IMG/VR virus record: IMGVR_UViG_3300042330_000214
Location: 1 to 42,010 of that record
Strand: one strand, 5' to 3'
Source: a virus
DNA: 42,010 nt
Positions 1-8,493 of the stretch are shown here, in pieces (the stretch's first letter is position 1; every line of letters begins with the position of its first letter). The notes under the pieces were generated by a model that was not told the origin of the DNA, did no database searches, and saw only the letters and a program-made list of their open reading frames with translations. A program made the position numbers and the translations under genes.

Positions 1-126
1 TAAGACGCTAAACAATTTTAGTATATTTAACAATGTCCAAAAAGTTATTAGGCTACATTTGTAATTATATTCAATTAATCATAAACCAAAGCAAATGAAA
101 AAAACACTATTTATCCTATCATTATT
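1..126. repeat. Terminal direct repeat, left copy
   Basis: These 126 bases recur identically at 41866-41991. The length is close to a common assembly k-mer (127), so the repeat is most simply the overlap left when a circular or circularly permuted genome is assembled. A real short direct terminal repeat cannot be excluded from sequence alone. The repeat covers the upstream region and first codons of the lipoprotein gene that begins at 95. Confidence 0.9.
54..61 (+). promoter_or_regulatory. Candidate -7 box for the plus-strand gene pair
   Basis: TACATTTG fits the Bacteroidota -7 consensus TAnnTTTG and lies 33 nt before the ATG at 95. No clear TTTG -33 element is present at the expected distance, so the call is weak. 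It would be divergent from the candidate promoter of the 749-aa tail gene at 41802-41809 on the circular genome. Confidence 0.4.
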
Positions 127-277
127 TGTGATAGTCTCCTGCTCTAAGGACTGCAGGTATAACAAAGCTCAACTAGATAAAATGTTTGAAAGTGAAATTA
201 GGTCAGCGGGAACTAATACCCAAAAGATTAAGCTAATCATTCAAAAGTATAATTTCATGTATAAAGACGCTTGCTAA
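95..277 (+). CDS. Small lipoprotein (60 aa), possible superinfection-exclusion or moron gene
   Basis: The N-terminus has two lysines, a hydrophobic stretch (residues 4-15) and Cys16 in a lipobox-like context (IVSCSKD), the form of a Bacteroidota lipoprotein signal peptide. The mature part is about 44 residues, charged, with two more cysteines (Cys20 and the C-terminal Cys60). It is one of only two plus-strand genes, and its stop overlaps the next start as TAATG, so the two are probably translationally coupled. Small phage lipoproteins on the opposite strand are often superinfection-exclusion proteins, but nothing here proves that. The alternative is an envelope-acting moron of unknown function. 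Confidence 0.75.
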   Translation: MKKTLFILSLFVIVSCSKDCRYNKAQLDKMFESEIRSAGTNTQKIKLIIQKYNFMYKDAC

Positions 278-750
278 TGTACACAATCACACCTCACATA
301 CTCGCAGTCTATAACTGCTATTCTTTTGGAGTCGAATCAAAAGTTTATGATAAAATAAGTGGGTCTAAGGTCTATAACCTATACGATGATTATTCGAGCT
401 TGACCGAGATTGATAATTTGAAAACTGAGATACTTAGTCAATCCGAATTTAGACGCATAGACAAGTCCAAATACTATGAAATAGACAAAGGTGAGCTAGG
501 AGTTATTTATGAGTATAAGGCAAACAAAATGCTTATAGCTCAAGTCGCAAAAAAGGAACTATCTAAACTTAAAAAGTGTATGGAGCTATGCAACGAACTA
601 GAACATCTTAATCCACGTGACCAAAAGCTAATGATGAAATATTCTAAGTTCAGCAAAAAGGCTAAAATGGAAGTCCAAGAAGACATCGACCACGTCTATA
701 AGTGTTTAGAGTTATGCAATCAGAAAACCTTTTATCAGCCTACCAACTAA
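277..750 (+). CDS. Unknown 157-aa protein coupled to the lipoprotein
   Basis: The ATG at 277 overlaps the upstream TAA as TAATG. A TTG at 271 in the same frame is a less likely start. The family is not recognised. The protein is charged and probably mostly helical in its second half, with two similar segments, KKCMELCN and YKCLELCN, each holding a CxxxC pair and about 48 residues apart, which suggests an internal duplication or a metal or disulfide role. There is no signal peptide, so it is probably cytoplasmic. Its 3' end overlaps the convergent tape measure gene by 11 bp, leaving no room for a conventional terminator between them. Confidence 0.7.
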   Translation: MYTITPHILAVYNCYSFGVESKVYDKISGSKVYNLYDDYSSLTEIDNLKTEILSQSEFRRIDKSKYYEIDKGELGVIYEYKANKMLIAQVAKKELSKLKKCMELCNELEHLNPRDQKLMMKYSKFSKKAKMEVQEDIDHVYKCLELCNQKTFYQPTN

Positions 751-3700
751 AATCTTTGTTATTAGATAGCTTTTTGACCGCATCTGTTGTATTCTTTTGC
801 TCTCTATGAATAGATTTAAGGGTGTGACTAGAAACTCTCGCTATGAGATTGTTTTCCGCTTCTATTATTGAACTCCTATAACTTTTAGCTGCTTCACTTT
901 CTTTAGCCTGTAGTGCTGGCATCACATAGTGTCGGTTAATGTATGCGTCTCTCTCACTATCTGACATATTTATAGCCTCTAATAAGCCTAGATTGTCTCC
1001 TTTCATAGCTTGTGAGCGTCTAGTTATAAACTCATTACCTTCGGCTTCTATTAAGACTCCACCTGCAGCGTGAGGCTTACCGCTAATCATTCCTTGTATG
1101 TCAGAGCTTGGAACTGCACCCCCTTTCTCAAACTTAGGTATAGGTTGAGCTGCTACCAATGCTAATTGAGCTAATCCTAATGCACCTACTATTGCTGCGA
1201 ATACTGGTCCTGCTATTGGTCCTGTAGTTGCAAACGCTTTTACCACTGCCACCGCTGTATTAATAACTATATCTAACATAGCTTTCTTTTTGTCAGCTTC
1301 GGCTTGTTTGCGTTTAATATCCTTTTCCTTTAATGCATACTTTTGTTTAATCAAATCCTTTTTTTGTTCGTTATCACCTGCCAATCTTAGTTCCTCTTCT
1401 TGTTGAGCTTGTAAAGCTGCCAACTCTTCTTGTCTGCGTTGAGTGTCGGCTGCAAATATAGCATTTGATACTGTACTAGCTACCGCTCCAGCTGCTTCTG
1501 CTGCTGCTGCGGCTTTTTCTGCAGGAGTTACGCCTTCTTTGTCTAATGTATTTTGCAAATTTTCAATACTACTTTTTACTTTGCTTACGTCAGCAGGATT
1601 TAATCCTATTTGTAAAAGTATTCCATTATTAGCAAATTCAAATATCTCATTAAGTTGTTGCTTTAATTTATCTTGACGTTCTTTATCTGCCTTATCCTGG
1701 TTTTTCTTTGTGTTTTTATTTATATCTCTTTGATTCTTATCTATTAGTTCCTCATTTGCCTTTAACTGTTCTTGTAATCCTTTTACAAGCTCACTGTTTT
1801 CAGCAGCTCCAGCTTTTATAGCTGCATCTATCTTTGACTGTAAAATTCTATTTTGACTTTGCAATATTAAAGCCTCAATTTCTAGTAATTGTTTTTCCTT
1901 ATCTTCCTTTTCTTTATCGTTTAATGTTTCGGTTTCAGATAGTAATTGCTTTTTAGCTTGCAATTCTTTTAATGTAGAATCATCTACTATCTGAGATGCT
2001 GCAATTGCATTTTTTATTTTTTCATTTTGTAGTTTTAATTCATTTTCTGATATTTTTTTGTTTTCCTCAAATGATGCAACTATTTCTTTGTCTCGTGCGT
2101 CTATATTCTCTTTAAATTTTGCAGTTAGCTTTTGATTTGAATCTGACCTTATAATGTTTACCTTATTGGCATAGTCTATTTCCAATTGCAATAATTCTTC
2201 ATTTGCCTTTGCTATCTCTTCTTTGCTAGCGCCTCGAGCAGTTAAGGTATCTATTTCTGCTTTTTTAGCTTCTTGCGGTTTGTTAAGTGCGTCTATTAAT
2301 CTATTACGCTCTTTTATTATTTTATCATTAGCGTCCTTTTCATTTTTTACAGCTTCAGCGTATCTTTTTTTAGCTGCAGCTTCTGCTTTTTCCTTTTCTG
2401 CTAAGGCTTTAGCTGCAGCTTCTGCATCTGCTGCGGCTTTTGCATCTGCTGCGGCTTTTGCATCTGCTGCGGCTTTTGCGGCTGCGGGTGCTTTTTGTTC
2501 TGCAACAGCTACATCCGTCGCTGCTTTCTTTTGATTTTGTATTTTAGCAATATTATTTGTTGACCTAACTATTGACGTCTCCAAAGATTTAATAATATTA
2601 TCAGTATTTATTCCCAAAGCGTCAAATACTGGCTTTACTTTTTTAGCGATAGACAATAATCCCTCCGATATTTTTAATACCATTTTATCAATAATACCAT
2701 CCCAAGTATAATTTAATGAAATAAAATATCCTTTTATAACTTCAATCGCACCTTTAAAGTCTCCCTTTAGTAAATTAGATACAACATTTATTGTGGCTTT
2801 TATACCTTCAAATGCTGTTTGCAAATTATTTACAATAAACTCAAATACTGGTCTTAATTCAGCAATTGCATTGAAAAAAGCTATTTGAATATCTGACCAT
2901 AAAACACTTACAGTTTTTGCAAATGCTACAGCATTATCACTTTTAAACGCTCTATCTTTTGCGTCTTCAAGTTCCTTTGCCTTATTAGCACTATCAATCA
3001 TAGCTTGTTCATAATCGCTCAATCCTTTTGTTGCTAATTCTTGAGATTGATTAATTGCTTTAAATAGGTTTTCAATACCCCCTAAGTCTTCTGCTGGTCC
3101 GCCACCTAAGTCAGCAGTCAGTTGCGCAAGTTGCTTCGTATCTAAACCAGCTTTTTGAGCTTCTTGTGAAATGGCAACCAAAGAATCTTTTACAGACAAT
3201 GACCCATTTCTAACGCCACCTAAAATCTTTTGAGTAAAGTTAGGTCCAAATGCATTTATTAAAGCGTCCTCCGCTGGTTTTGTACCTTCGCTTATTCTTA
3301 ATCCAAACTCTTTAATTGCATCTGGTAATTTATCAGTATACACTCCTAAATCTATACCAGTATTTAATATGTTTAAAAACTCATCAGCATTAAATCCTGC
3401 TTTCTTAAAAAATACACCGTACTCTCTAATTGAATCTCCAAATTCAGAACTTCCAGCTCCACCTAATGCAAGACCATTTGAATAAACCTTAAATGCTTGT
3501 TCTGCGGTTAATCCAAATTGTTTCATTAATTGGTCTTGCTCTCTTACAGCTTCTCCAAAGTCCTTTCCAAAAACATTAGAAATGGCAATTCCATTTTTTC
3601 TTAATTCATTGGTAACATTTCCAGTAGTGCCAGTTAATTGCTCAACTTGACCGTTTAATTTAGAGACTTCTATATTAAAATCAAACCATTCTTTTGTTGC

Positions 3701-4399
3701 AATTCCTATACCCGCTAATGCTGCAATAGTTGCCCCAATTGGCGTTGCGATAAAAGCCAAAGAAGCACGTGTCATTCCCATTATTCCTCCTCGAATAGCA
3801 GTAAAAGCACCAACCAAATCGCCTGACTTGAATAAATCGAAACCATCTTTTAAAGACATAAAGGCTTCTCCAAAACCGCTATTCATTTCCCCAGCAGTTT
3901 GTGTTGCTTTTTTATTCTCTTCTGCTAATGCTTTTGCGGCATCGGCTGCGGCTTTTGATGCGGCTTTTGCGGCTGCGGTTGCTGCTTGCTCTTCTTCTTT
4001 TAATTTCTTAGCAGATTCGGCAGCTTTTTTATTTTCAATAGTTACAGTTGAAATCTGAAATCCGACCTGTTGTATGCTTTTTGCAAGTGCCTTGTATTCT
4101 TCTGAACCTTTGGTATATTGAGTTTGAGTTTCTTTTAATTGAACCATTAATTTTTTCAGTCCATTAACATCATTTGACACCTCATCGATATTAACATTAC
4201 TAAAATTAACTCCTTTTGCGGTCTTAGATAACTCGTCGAGAGTATCTTTTAATTTCTTGGCGTTTTCATTAGTTTTAGATAATGGATTTTGCCCTTCTAT
4301 TTCAGCTATAAGTTTATTACCAACAGATTTCGCTTGCAGCATATCTTTTTCAAATCCGTCTATATCTGCGCGTACTTTTATTAATACTTCATCTTGCAT
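740..4399 (-). CDS. Phage tail tape measure protein (1219 aa)
   Basis: This is the longest ORF, directly downstream of the tail chaperone pair, which is the usual place of the tape measure gene. Residues 1-180 are coiled coil. A hydrophobic segment follows at about 204-238, and residues 240-480 have the Gly/Ala/Phe-rich helical character of TP901-type tape measures. An Ala/Lys/Glu-rich helix lies at about 635-680, partly built from tandem 18-bp repeats. Long coiled coil continues to about 1040, then a second hydrophobic stretch (1041-1083) and a C-terminal domain with FEKGG and HAAGGVLIEAEGNE, seen at the C-terminus of many tape measures. At the usual 0.15 nm per residue the tail would be about 180 nm. 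The start is an ATG 42 nt after the chaperone stop. Confidence 0.93.
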   Translation of the reverse strand: MQDEVLIKVRADIDGFEKDMLQAKSVGNKLIAEIEGQNPLSKTNENAKKLKDTLDELSKTAKGVNFSNVNIDEVSNDVNGLKKLMVQLKETQTQYTKGSEEYKALAKSIQQVGFQISTVTIENKKAAESAKKLKEEEQAATAAAKAASKAAADAAKALAEENKKATQTAGEMNSGFGEAFMSLKDGFDLFKSGDLVGAFTAIRGGIMGMTRASLAFIATPIGATIAALAGIGIATKEWFDFNIEVSKLNGQVEQLTGTTGNVTNELRKNGIAISNVFGKDFGEAVREQDQLMKQFGLTAEQAFKVYSNGLALGGAGSSEFGDSIREYGVFFKKAGFNADEFLNILNTGIDLGVYTDKLPDAIKEFGLRISEGTKPAEDALINAFGPNFTQKILGGVRNGSLSVKDSLVAISQEAQKAGLDTKQLAQLTADLGGGPAEDLGGIENLFKAINQSQELATKGLSDYEQAMIDSANKAKELEDAKDRAFKSDNAVAFAKTVSVLWSDIQIAFFNAIAELRPVFEFIVNNLQTAFEGIKATINVVSNLLKGDFKGAIEVIKGYFISLNYTWDGIIDKMVLKISEGLLSIAKKVKPVFDALGINTDNIIKSLETSIVRSTNNIAKIQNQKKAATDVAVAEQKAPAAAKAAADAKAAADAKAAADAEAAAKALAEKEKAEAAAKKRYAEAVKNEKDANDKIIKERNRLIDALNKPQEAKKAEIDTLTARGASKEEIAKANEELLQLEIDYANKVNIIRSDSNQKLTAKFKENIDARDKEIVASFEENKKISENELKLQNEKIKNAIAASQIVDDSTLKELQAKKQLLSETETLNDKEKEDKEKQLLEIEALILQSQNRILQSKIDAAIKAGAAENSELVKGLQEQLKANEELIDKNQRDINKNTKKNQDKADKERQDKLKQQLNEIFEFANNGILLQIGLNPADVSKVKSSIENLQNTLDKEGVTPAEKAAAAAEAAGAVASTVSNAIFAADTQRRQEELAALQAQQEEELRLAGDNEQKKDLIKQKYALKEKDIKRKQAEADKKKAMLDIVINTAVAVVKAFATTGPIAGPVFAAIVGALGLAQLALVAAQPIPKFEKGGAVPSSDIQGMISGKPHAAGGVLIEAEGNEFITRRSQAMKGDNLGLLEAINMSDSERDAYINRHYVMPALQAKESEAAKSYRSSIIEAENNLIARVSSHTLKSIHREQKNTTDAVKKLSNNKDFSW
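2424..2477 (-). repeat. Three tandem 18-bp repeats inside the tape measure gene
   Basis: Plus-strand unit GCATCTGCTGCGGCTTTT occurs three times head to tail and encodes repeated KAAADA steps in an alanine-rich helix. A related Ala-rich stretch lies near 3940-3990. Copy number could vary by slippage, changing helix length in 6-residue steps. Confidence 0.85.
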
Positions 4400-4441
4400 C
4401 TTTAATTGTTTTAAATGTTATGAAATATCCTAAAGCCTTCG

Positions 4442-4744
4442 CTACTTATTGGATTTTTTGGTTTCTTTTGGTATGCTTTGAATGAACTTAGTCAGTGCAA
4501 AGTAATAGTCTCGCATTGTTCCGTTCCATACTCTATTATAGTCATCTACATTTTGACAAATGTAAACCAACTGCTCTTTTATTTTTTCGGTGTACTCGTT
4601 ATATTCTTGAATTGGTCGGAGTTGCGGATTAAATTCAACGTCTCCTCCAATATCTCGATGTTCTTTTCCGCTATTCGTGTATATGAACTCCAGTCTATGT
4701 CCGATAGATTCGCCGACTTTAAAAAGTTCCTGAACTCTGGACAT
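4442..4744 (-). CDS. -1 frame extension of tail assembly chaperone (gpT-like part)
   Basis: This 100-residue frame overlaps the 3' end of the 207-aa gene by 166 nt and is in the -1 frame relative to it. Its first codon in the open region falls exactly at the end of a U UUU UUA slippery heptamer (minus strand, 4750-4744). It is therefore best read as the C-terminal part of a 253-aa fusion (153 + 100 residues), as in the lambda G/GT pair, rather than as a separate gene. The ATG at 4744 could alternatively be an internal start. The encoded segment is charged and helical with no recognised domain, and it ends 42 nt before the tape measure ATG, the typical place of a GT frameshift product. Confidence 0.75.
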   Translation of the reverse strand: MSRVQELFKVGESIGHRLEFIYTNSGKEHRDIGGDVEFNPQLRPIQEYNEYTEKIKEQLVYICQNVDDYNRVWNGTMRDYYFALTKFIQSIPKETKKSNK

Positions 4745-5202
4745 AAAAAAAAACCATTATCAGCCCCTCCACTTGCTCGCATTGTGTTCTTAATGTCCTT
4801 AGATTTTTCCTGTAAGAATAATTGGTCAACAAATTCGTTTTTCTCGTCACCTCGCAGATATAGAACGCTCATTATATCATATATGATTCCTGTATCTAGG
4901 TTTAGTTTTGCTCTCTCCTCCATTACTAGGTGAGCAGCTTCGTATTGCTTTATGTTAGCATAACCCTTACACTTGCTAAAGAATATATCTAATTCTGTTC
5001 GCTTAATACCTAGAAAGTATTCCTTGACCATTGGTAAGTAATATTCAATGTACCGAGCTGGGTTCATATCATTGGCAGCGTCAATATAATGATAGTAATT
5101 ATGACCACTTGCACCTGTAAAGGCATATCGCATAGGAACGCTCTTACCTCCTACATCTACTTTTTTAGGGAATAGCTTTTCTTTTATACTAGCAAATTTC
5201 AT
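4579..5202 (-). CDS. Tail assembly chaperone (gpG-like), 207 aa
   Basis: The product is a soluble helical protein rich in Tyr, Lys and Asp with no transmembrane segment, immediately upstream of the tape measure gene. In long-tailed phages this slot holds the chaperone that coats the tape measure during tail tube polymerisation, made as a short form and a frameshifted long form. Here the slippery run TTT TTT TTA lies at codons 151-153 in the zero frame, and the -1 frame then stays open to 4442. The ATG at 5202 overlaps the preceding gene by 14 nt. Sequence identity to a named family was not recognised; the call rests on position and on the frameshift. Confidence 0.75.
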   Translation of the reverse strand: MKFASIKEKLFPKKVDVGGKSVPMRYAFTGASGHNYYHYIDAANDMNPARYIEYYLPMVKEYFLGIKRTELDIFFSKCKGYANIKQYEAAHLVMEERAKLNLDTGIIYDIMSVLYLRGDEKNEFVDQLFLQEKSKDIKNTMRASGGADNGFFLCPEFRNFLKSANLSDIDWSSYTRIAEKNIEILEETLNLIRNSDQFKNITSTPKK

Positions 5203-5533
5203 TTAGCACGTCATTTAAATCACCACATTCAATAAATCTTAATCTAATAACTTCGCTTTGCATCTCATCACCTTCGCAATTATAATACTGAAAGTTAGCT
5301 CTACTATTGTCAGCATACTTTAAATATAGTTTGAAGGTATGAGCTGTACTTCCGAACTCTAGTATCTCGGTATCTGTTAGCACTATATCACCAGCAATGC
5401 TAGGTATTTCAAAGCTACATTGTCTTTGATTCCCTTTATAAACTATTAAGGTTAGGTCTTGAAGGTTCTCAGCTATCTTGACGTTCTTGTCGCAGATGCT
5501 TAGTTCTATTATCGGTTCACATAGTGTCGGCAT
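5189..5533 (-). CDS. Unknown 114-aa structural-module protein
   Basis: A small beta-rich protein lacking a signal peptide or membrane segment, with five cysteines (5, 14, 39, 84 and the C-terminal Cys). It sits between the membrane protein gene and the tail chaperone; its start overlaps the upstream stop as TAATG, and its end overlaps the chaperone gene by 14 nt. In many siphoviruses this position holds a tail completion or tail tube protein, but 114 aa is short for a tail tube and no motif supports that. The function stays open. Confidence 0.7.
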   Translation of the reverse strand: MPTLCEPIIELSICDKNVKIAENLQDLTLIVYKGNQRQCSFEIPSIAGDIVLTDTEILEFGSTAHTFKLYLKYADNSRANFQYYNCEGDEMQSEVIRLRFIECGDLNDVLNEIC

Positions 5534-5862
5534 TATTCAAATATTTTATCATTAATTAAAGTTGCAATGGTTATACTTATAACTGCTATTATAGCGACTT
5601 TCCAGAAAGGAAGTATAAATAGTAAAGGTAAGCTATGAATTGAAGGCATACACGATGCGCAAGCGAATAATGGTTTAGCTATGTAAAGTAAACCTTCATG
5701 GTTTCTCCATTTGCTTTTGATTTTTCGGTTTCTAAACTTAGATTCTAACCATGTATAAAGCCAGTTCAATACCATTTCAGCTTGGAACATAATTTGTAAG
5801 GCATTGATGTATAAAGACAATACCAATGAGTATAAAAGTATTTCAGTTAGTTCACTATTCAT
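5533..5862 (-). CDS. Small integral membrane protein (109 aa)
   Basis: Two hydrophobic regions are visible: residues 5-37 near the N-terminus and 72-102 near the C-terminus, separated by a basic segment (KFRNRKIKSKWRNHE). A CxxC motif lies in the KPLFACASCMPS segment. Small membrane proteins with this CxxC pattern recur next to terminase genes in phages of Bacteroidota, but I know no assigned function. It is translationally coupled to the next gene through TAATG. A TATCTTTG sequence lies 4 nt before its ATG (5867-5874), which is too close for a usual leader. Confidence 0.75.
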   Translation of the reverse strand: MNSELTEILLYSLVLSLYINALQIMFQAEMVLNWLYTWLESKFRNRKIKSKWRNHEGLLYIAKPLFACASCMPSIHSLPLLFILPFWKVAIIAVISITIATLINDKIFE

Positions 5863-5875
5863 ACTGCAAAGATAT

Positions 5876-7273
5876 TTATTTTATGCCAAACTTTTGTGGG
5901 TTTTTTTGCATATCATCTTGCAGCAAAAAGTGAAAGTTCATGCCATATCTAATGGTATCTATAAAGTCAGCTCGCTGCTCTGCCAACTTCCTATCCTTTT
6001 TAATTAGTCCTTTGTCATCTTTCTCGGTGTGCTGCAATTCAAATATAGTATTAGTCATGCTCTCATCTAACAATATGTCCGGGTGATTATAAAATACATA
6101 ATTTAATAGGTCAATAGATGCCAATACACTTGGATTTGATTTGGGAACTTGCAAACGTCTCCCTAGATTGAATGCTTTGTTAATCTGAATCCAATTAGAT
6201 AAACCTTCAGCTCTTCCCATTGCACCTGTAGCGTCTCCTGTAAAGCATATTGAATGTAGTTTAGTAGCGTATTGTAGTTTGATTAGGTCAATTAGCTGCT
6301 GAGTGTTATGAATACCCTCCTTAGCCTTAATGGTTATCTCCCTTATTCCTCTTATCTTATGTCTTCCGTCTTCTCGGTATATCTGCCATACAGTACAGGC
6401 TAAAGGGTCAATATTAAAGTCAACCCAAAACAATAAAGGCGTATGTTCTAATGGAGTTACTTTGCCAACGTGCTTACTAACGTCAAAGGTTTGTACCGCT
6501 GGACTTTTTACTTCCGTTATTCCCCACTCACCTAGCACCACTACTCTATACTTATTATAATTGTATGTTTTTAACTGTTCATAATCTCTTATCAACGCTT
6601 CATCTCGATAGCCATAAGTTCCACAAGGTGAGCCGACTGACCAATAGTTGTCGTTATAGTCGGTTTTAATTAGCAACCTTGCACCGTCTGCGGACATCTT
6701 AATAAAACTTTCTGGACTTGGTAGCTTGTATTCGCTATCTATCCATTCTATTCTATCTAAATAAGGTTTTATCCATAAATGCTCACTCACTGGATTCCAT
6801 GTGCAGAAAAACATCTTAGATACCTCACCTCTAAATGATAGTCTAGTCTCTTCATATTCCTCTTGACTGAATTGGTCAAGCTCATCAAATAGCATATAAG
6901 AATAATCCTCTACACCCTTTGCGCTATCCTCACTATCCAATCCTTTGAACTTAATGTGTGCTTTTGCTGCTCTGAACTCTTTATCCATTACGTTTATTGC
7001 AGCTTCTACTTTTGTGGTACGCCTTGCCTTCTTAAAGGTGCTTATTAGCGTCTCATTCATTCTATCCGATACTTTCCTAAATGCTAGTGTGTTCTTTCCA
7101 TATACCGCAGCTTTAATCAATGCGAATTGTGCTACCGTATAAGTTTTGGTTGATGACTTACCTCCATAGATGTAAACGTGCTTGATGTTAGGATATTTGG
7201 TTTCAATATCCCAGAGTATATGAAATAGTGGATTAAACCACTTATTATCGAATTGAACTTTATTAATGTGCAT
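5876..7273 (-). CDS. terL: Terminase large subunit
   Basis: The motor ATPase that, with the small subunit, recognises and packages DNA into the prohead through the portal. The Walker A-type motif GGKSSTKT is at residues 37-44 and Walker B YMLFDE at 126-131, with the motif-III-like region near 150-165. The C-terminal RNase H-like nuclease domain shows acidic motifs in WVDFNID (about 284), TGDATG (about 345) and DFIDTIRYG (about 440). The length of 465 aa is normal for PBSX/P22-type large terminases. The ATG lies 2 nt after the small subunit stop, so the pair is expressed together. Confidence 0.96.
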   Translation of the reverse strand: MHINKVQFDNKWFNPLFHILWDIETKYPNIKHVYIYGGKSSTKTYTVAQFALIKAAVYGKNTLAFRKVSDRMNETLISTFKKARRTTKVEAAINVMDKEFRAAKAHIKFKGLDSEDSAKGVEDYSYMLFDELDQFSQEEYEETRLSFRGEVSKMFFCTWNPVSEHLWIKPYLDRIEWIDSEYKLPSPESFIKMSADGARLLIKTDYNDNYWSVGSPCGTYGYRDEALIRDYEQLKTYNYNKYRVVVLGEWGITEVKSPAVQTFDVSKHVGKVTPLEHTPLLFWVDFNIDPLACTVWQIYREDGRHKIRGIREITIKAKEGIHNTQQLIDLIKLQYATKLHSICFTGDATGAMGRAEGLSNWIQINKAFNLGRRLQVPKSNPSVLASIDLLNYVFYNHPDILLDESMTNTIFELQHTEKDDKGLIKKDRKLAEQRADFIDTIRYGMNFHFLLQDDMQKNPQKFGIK

Positions 7274-7275
7274 AT

Positions 7276-7647
7276 TTATGACCTATCCACAAACTCTGCT
7301 GCTAGTCCTATCATTTCATGAGTATTCTTTTGCTCAACTTGTTTAGGCAGCAGTAAGTTTCGTTTTACCTTTGTCAATAATTCAAACCACCTATGGTCTT
7401 TAGGAGACTTATTTAATAGGCTTATAGCTAATATTGTATCACTTGGAAGTGTTATTTGGACTAATTCCACTCCATCTTTTTCTATAATTTTAAACTTATC
7501 AAAAGTCATAACCCCATCATTTTCGGATATTTCGTCTAATATATCTGCAAAACTTGGTTTAGGTTTTCTACCATTCTTTAATGGCTGATTCTCAGTCGTA
7601 AATGGCACACCATTTTTTTTACCTTTTAAATGTTCTCCTTTTGGCAT
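7276..7647 (-). CDS. terS: Terminase small subunit candidate (123 aa)
   Basis: The basic N-terminus has GVPFTTENQPLKNGRKPKPS, resembling the DUF5681-like N-terminus found in small terminase or terminase-adjacent proteins. Helical segments follow. It lies directly upstream of the large subunit gene, and its ATG overlaps the preceding stop as TAATG. DNA-binding and oligomerisation roles are inferred from position and this N-terminal pattern; no classical HTH is evident by eye. Confidence 0.75.
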   Translation of the reverse strand: MPKGEHLKGKKNGVPFTTENQPLKNGRKPKPSFADILDEISENDGVMTFDKFKIIEKDGVELVQITLPSDTILAISLLNKSPKDHRWFELLTKVKRNLLLPKQVEQKNTHEMIGLAAEFVDRS

Positions 7648-7901
7648 TATTGCGTTTTTATTGCGTTTAGCGACACTTTTTGTCGTTTAGTAATGTTATG
7701 TTCGTACTGTTCTATTCTCCTATTCAGATACCATTGTGCTTTCATCAAATCTTCCAGCTCTTTGCCTTTTTTATCTGCCCTTAGAATGTATTTTAATACG
7801 TTCCCTAAGTGAAAGTCTAGGTTATAGTGTTCGATTACCTTTATAGCTTCGTAGGTATTGTCCCCTCCGTAATGAACTGGGTGATGTATTGATTCTGACA
7901 T
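7647..7901 (-). CDS. DUF3310 family protein (84 aa)
   Basis: The HPVHYGG motif near the N-terminus followed by AIKVIEHYNLDFHLGNVLKYILRADKKG and a C-terminal LEDLMKAQWYLNRRIEQ helix is the diagnostic pattern of DUF3310, a short helical phage family often labelled nucleotide kinase without good evidence. It is coupled to the small terminase gene (TAATG) and follows a ParB-like nuclease gene. Its role is unknown. Confidence 0.88.
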   Translation of the reverse strand: MSESIHHPVHYGGDNTYEAIKVIEHYNLDFHLGNVLKYILRADKKGKELEDLMKAQWYLNRRIEQYEHNITKRQKVSLNAIKTQ

Positions 7902-7908
7902 TGGTTTG

Positions 7909-8493
7909 TTATGGGTTAAATCTCTTTATAAGTTCAAATATAGCCTCCTTGTCTTTCATTTTGCCTATTTTCTCTTTGGTAGTTAGCCATATTTCAGATT
8001 CTTGGTCAGTTAGTGTGCAACTTATTGAGTTGGCTGACTCTTTTATTGTTTCCTCTTTATGGTCTTCCGCTTCTATATTCTCACTCACTACATTTATGCT
8101 TTCAATGTTGACTTCTTGAATGTCTATGTTTTCAACCTCTAAAAATTCAATTAGGTATTCCTCTGCGAATGGGTTTGAACGCTGATTCATCACGTCAACT
8201 AGAATTGATATAGCTTCTTTACGGTCTTTAGCTTCGATTTCAACGGCGTTTAGTTCCTTTGGTACTTTGTGTCCGTCTGCTATTAGTTCGTTCAATACGT
8301 CTAACCTATGATGTCCGTCGATGCAGTAATACTCACCTTCACTTTCCCATACATAAAATGGTAATGAAAATCCGTACTTTAATAAGGACTTTTTAAGGTG
8401 CTGAGTATTGTAGGGTAGCTTTACATTTTCAGGCTGAAGTGGTTTAATCTTTTGCCAGTCTATCTTAATTGATTGTTTTATTCTATCCTTCAT
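7909..8493 (-). CDS. ParB-like nuclease-domain protein (194 aa)
   Basis: Residues 45-110 form a ParB N-terminal (ParBc/sulfiredoxin-fold) domain with the core motif IDGHHR at 58-63. The rest is acidic with no HTH, unlike partition ParB, so a plasmid-style partition role is unlikely. Free-standing ParBc proteins beside terminase genes are frequent in phages and may act in DNA processing or modification; the substrate is unknown here. The domain fits CTP-binding or nuclease variants equally well. A 43-aa ORF overlaps its start. Confidence 0.85.
   Translation of the reverse strand: MKDRIKQSIKIDWQKIKPLQPENVKLPYNTQHLKKSLLKYGFSLPFYVWESEGEYYCIDGHHRLDVLNELIADGHKVPKELNAVEIEAKDRKEAISILVDVMNQRSNPFAEEYLIEFLEVENIDIQEVNIESINVVSENIEAEDHKEETIKESANSISCTLTDQESEIWLTTKEKIGKMKDKEAIFELIKRFNP

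Noticed and set aside
1443-2534. Plus-strand alanine- and serine-rich ORFs opposite the tape measure gene
   Set aside because: They are mirror frames of the alanine-rich coiled coil, low in complexity and without start context.
4478-4933. Plus-strand 151-aa ORF over the tail chaperone
   Set aside because: The minus-strand frames have tail-module context and a slippery site; the plus frame has no promoter or family resemblance.
5867-5874. Promoter (TATCTTTG) for the 109-aa membrane protein gene
   Set aside because: Only 4 nt before the ATG and without a -33 element; in DNA this AT-rich such matches occur by chance.
7909-8493. Plasmid-style partition (ParAB) system
   Set aside because: No ParA-like ATPase and no HTH in either ParBc protein.
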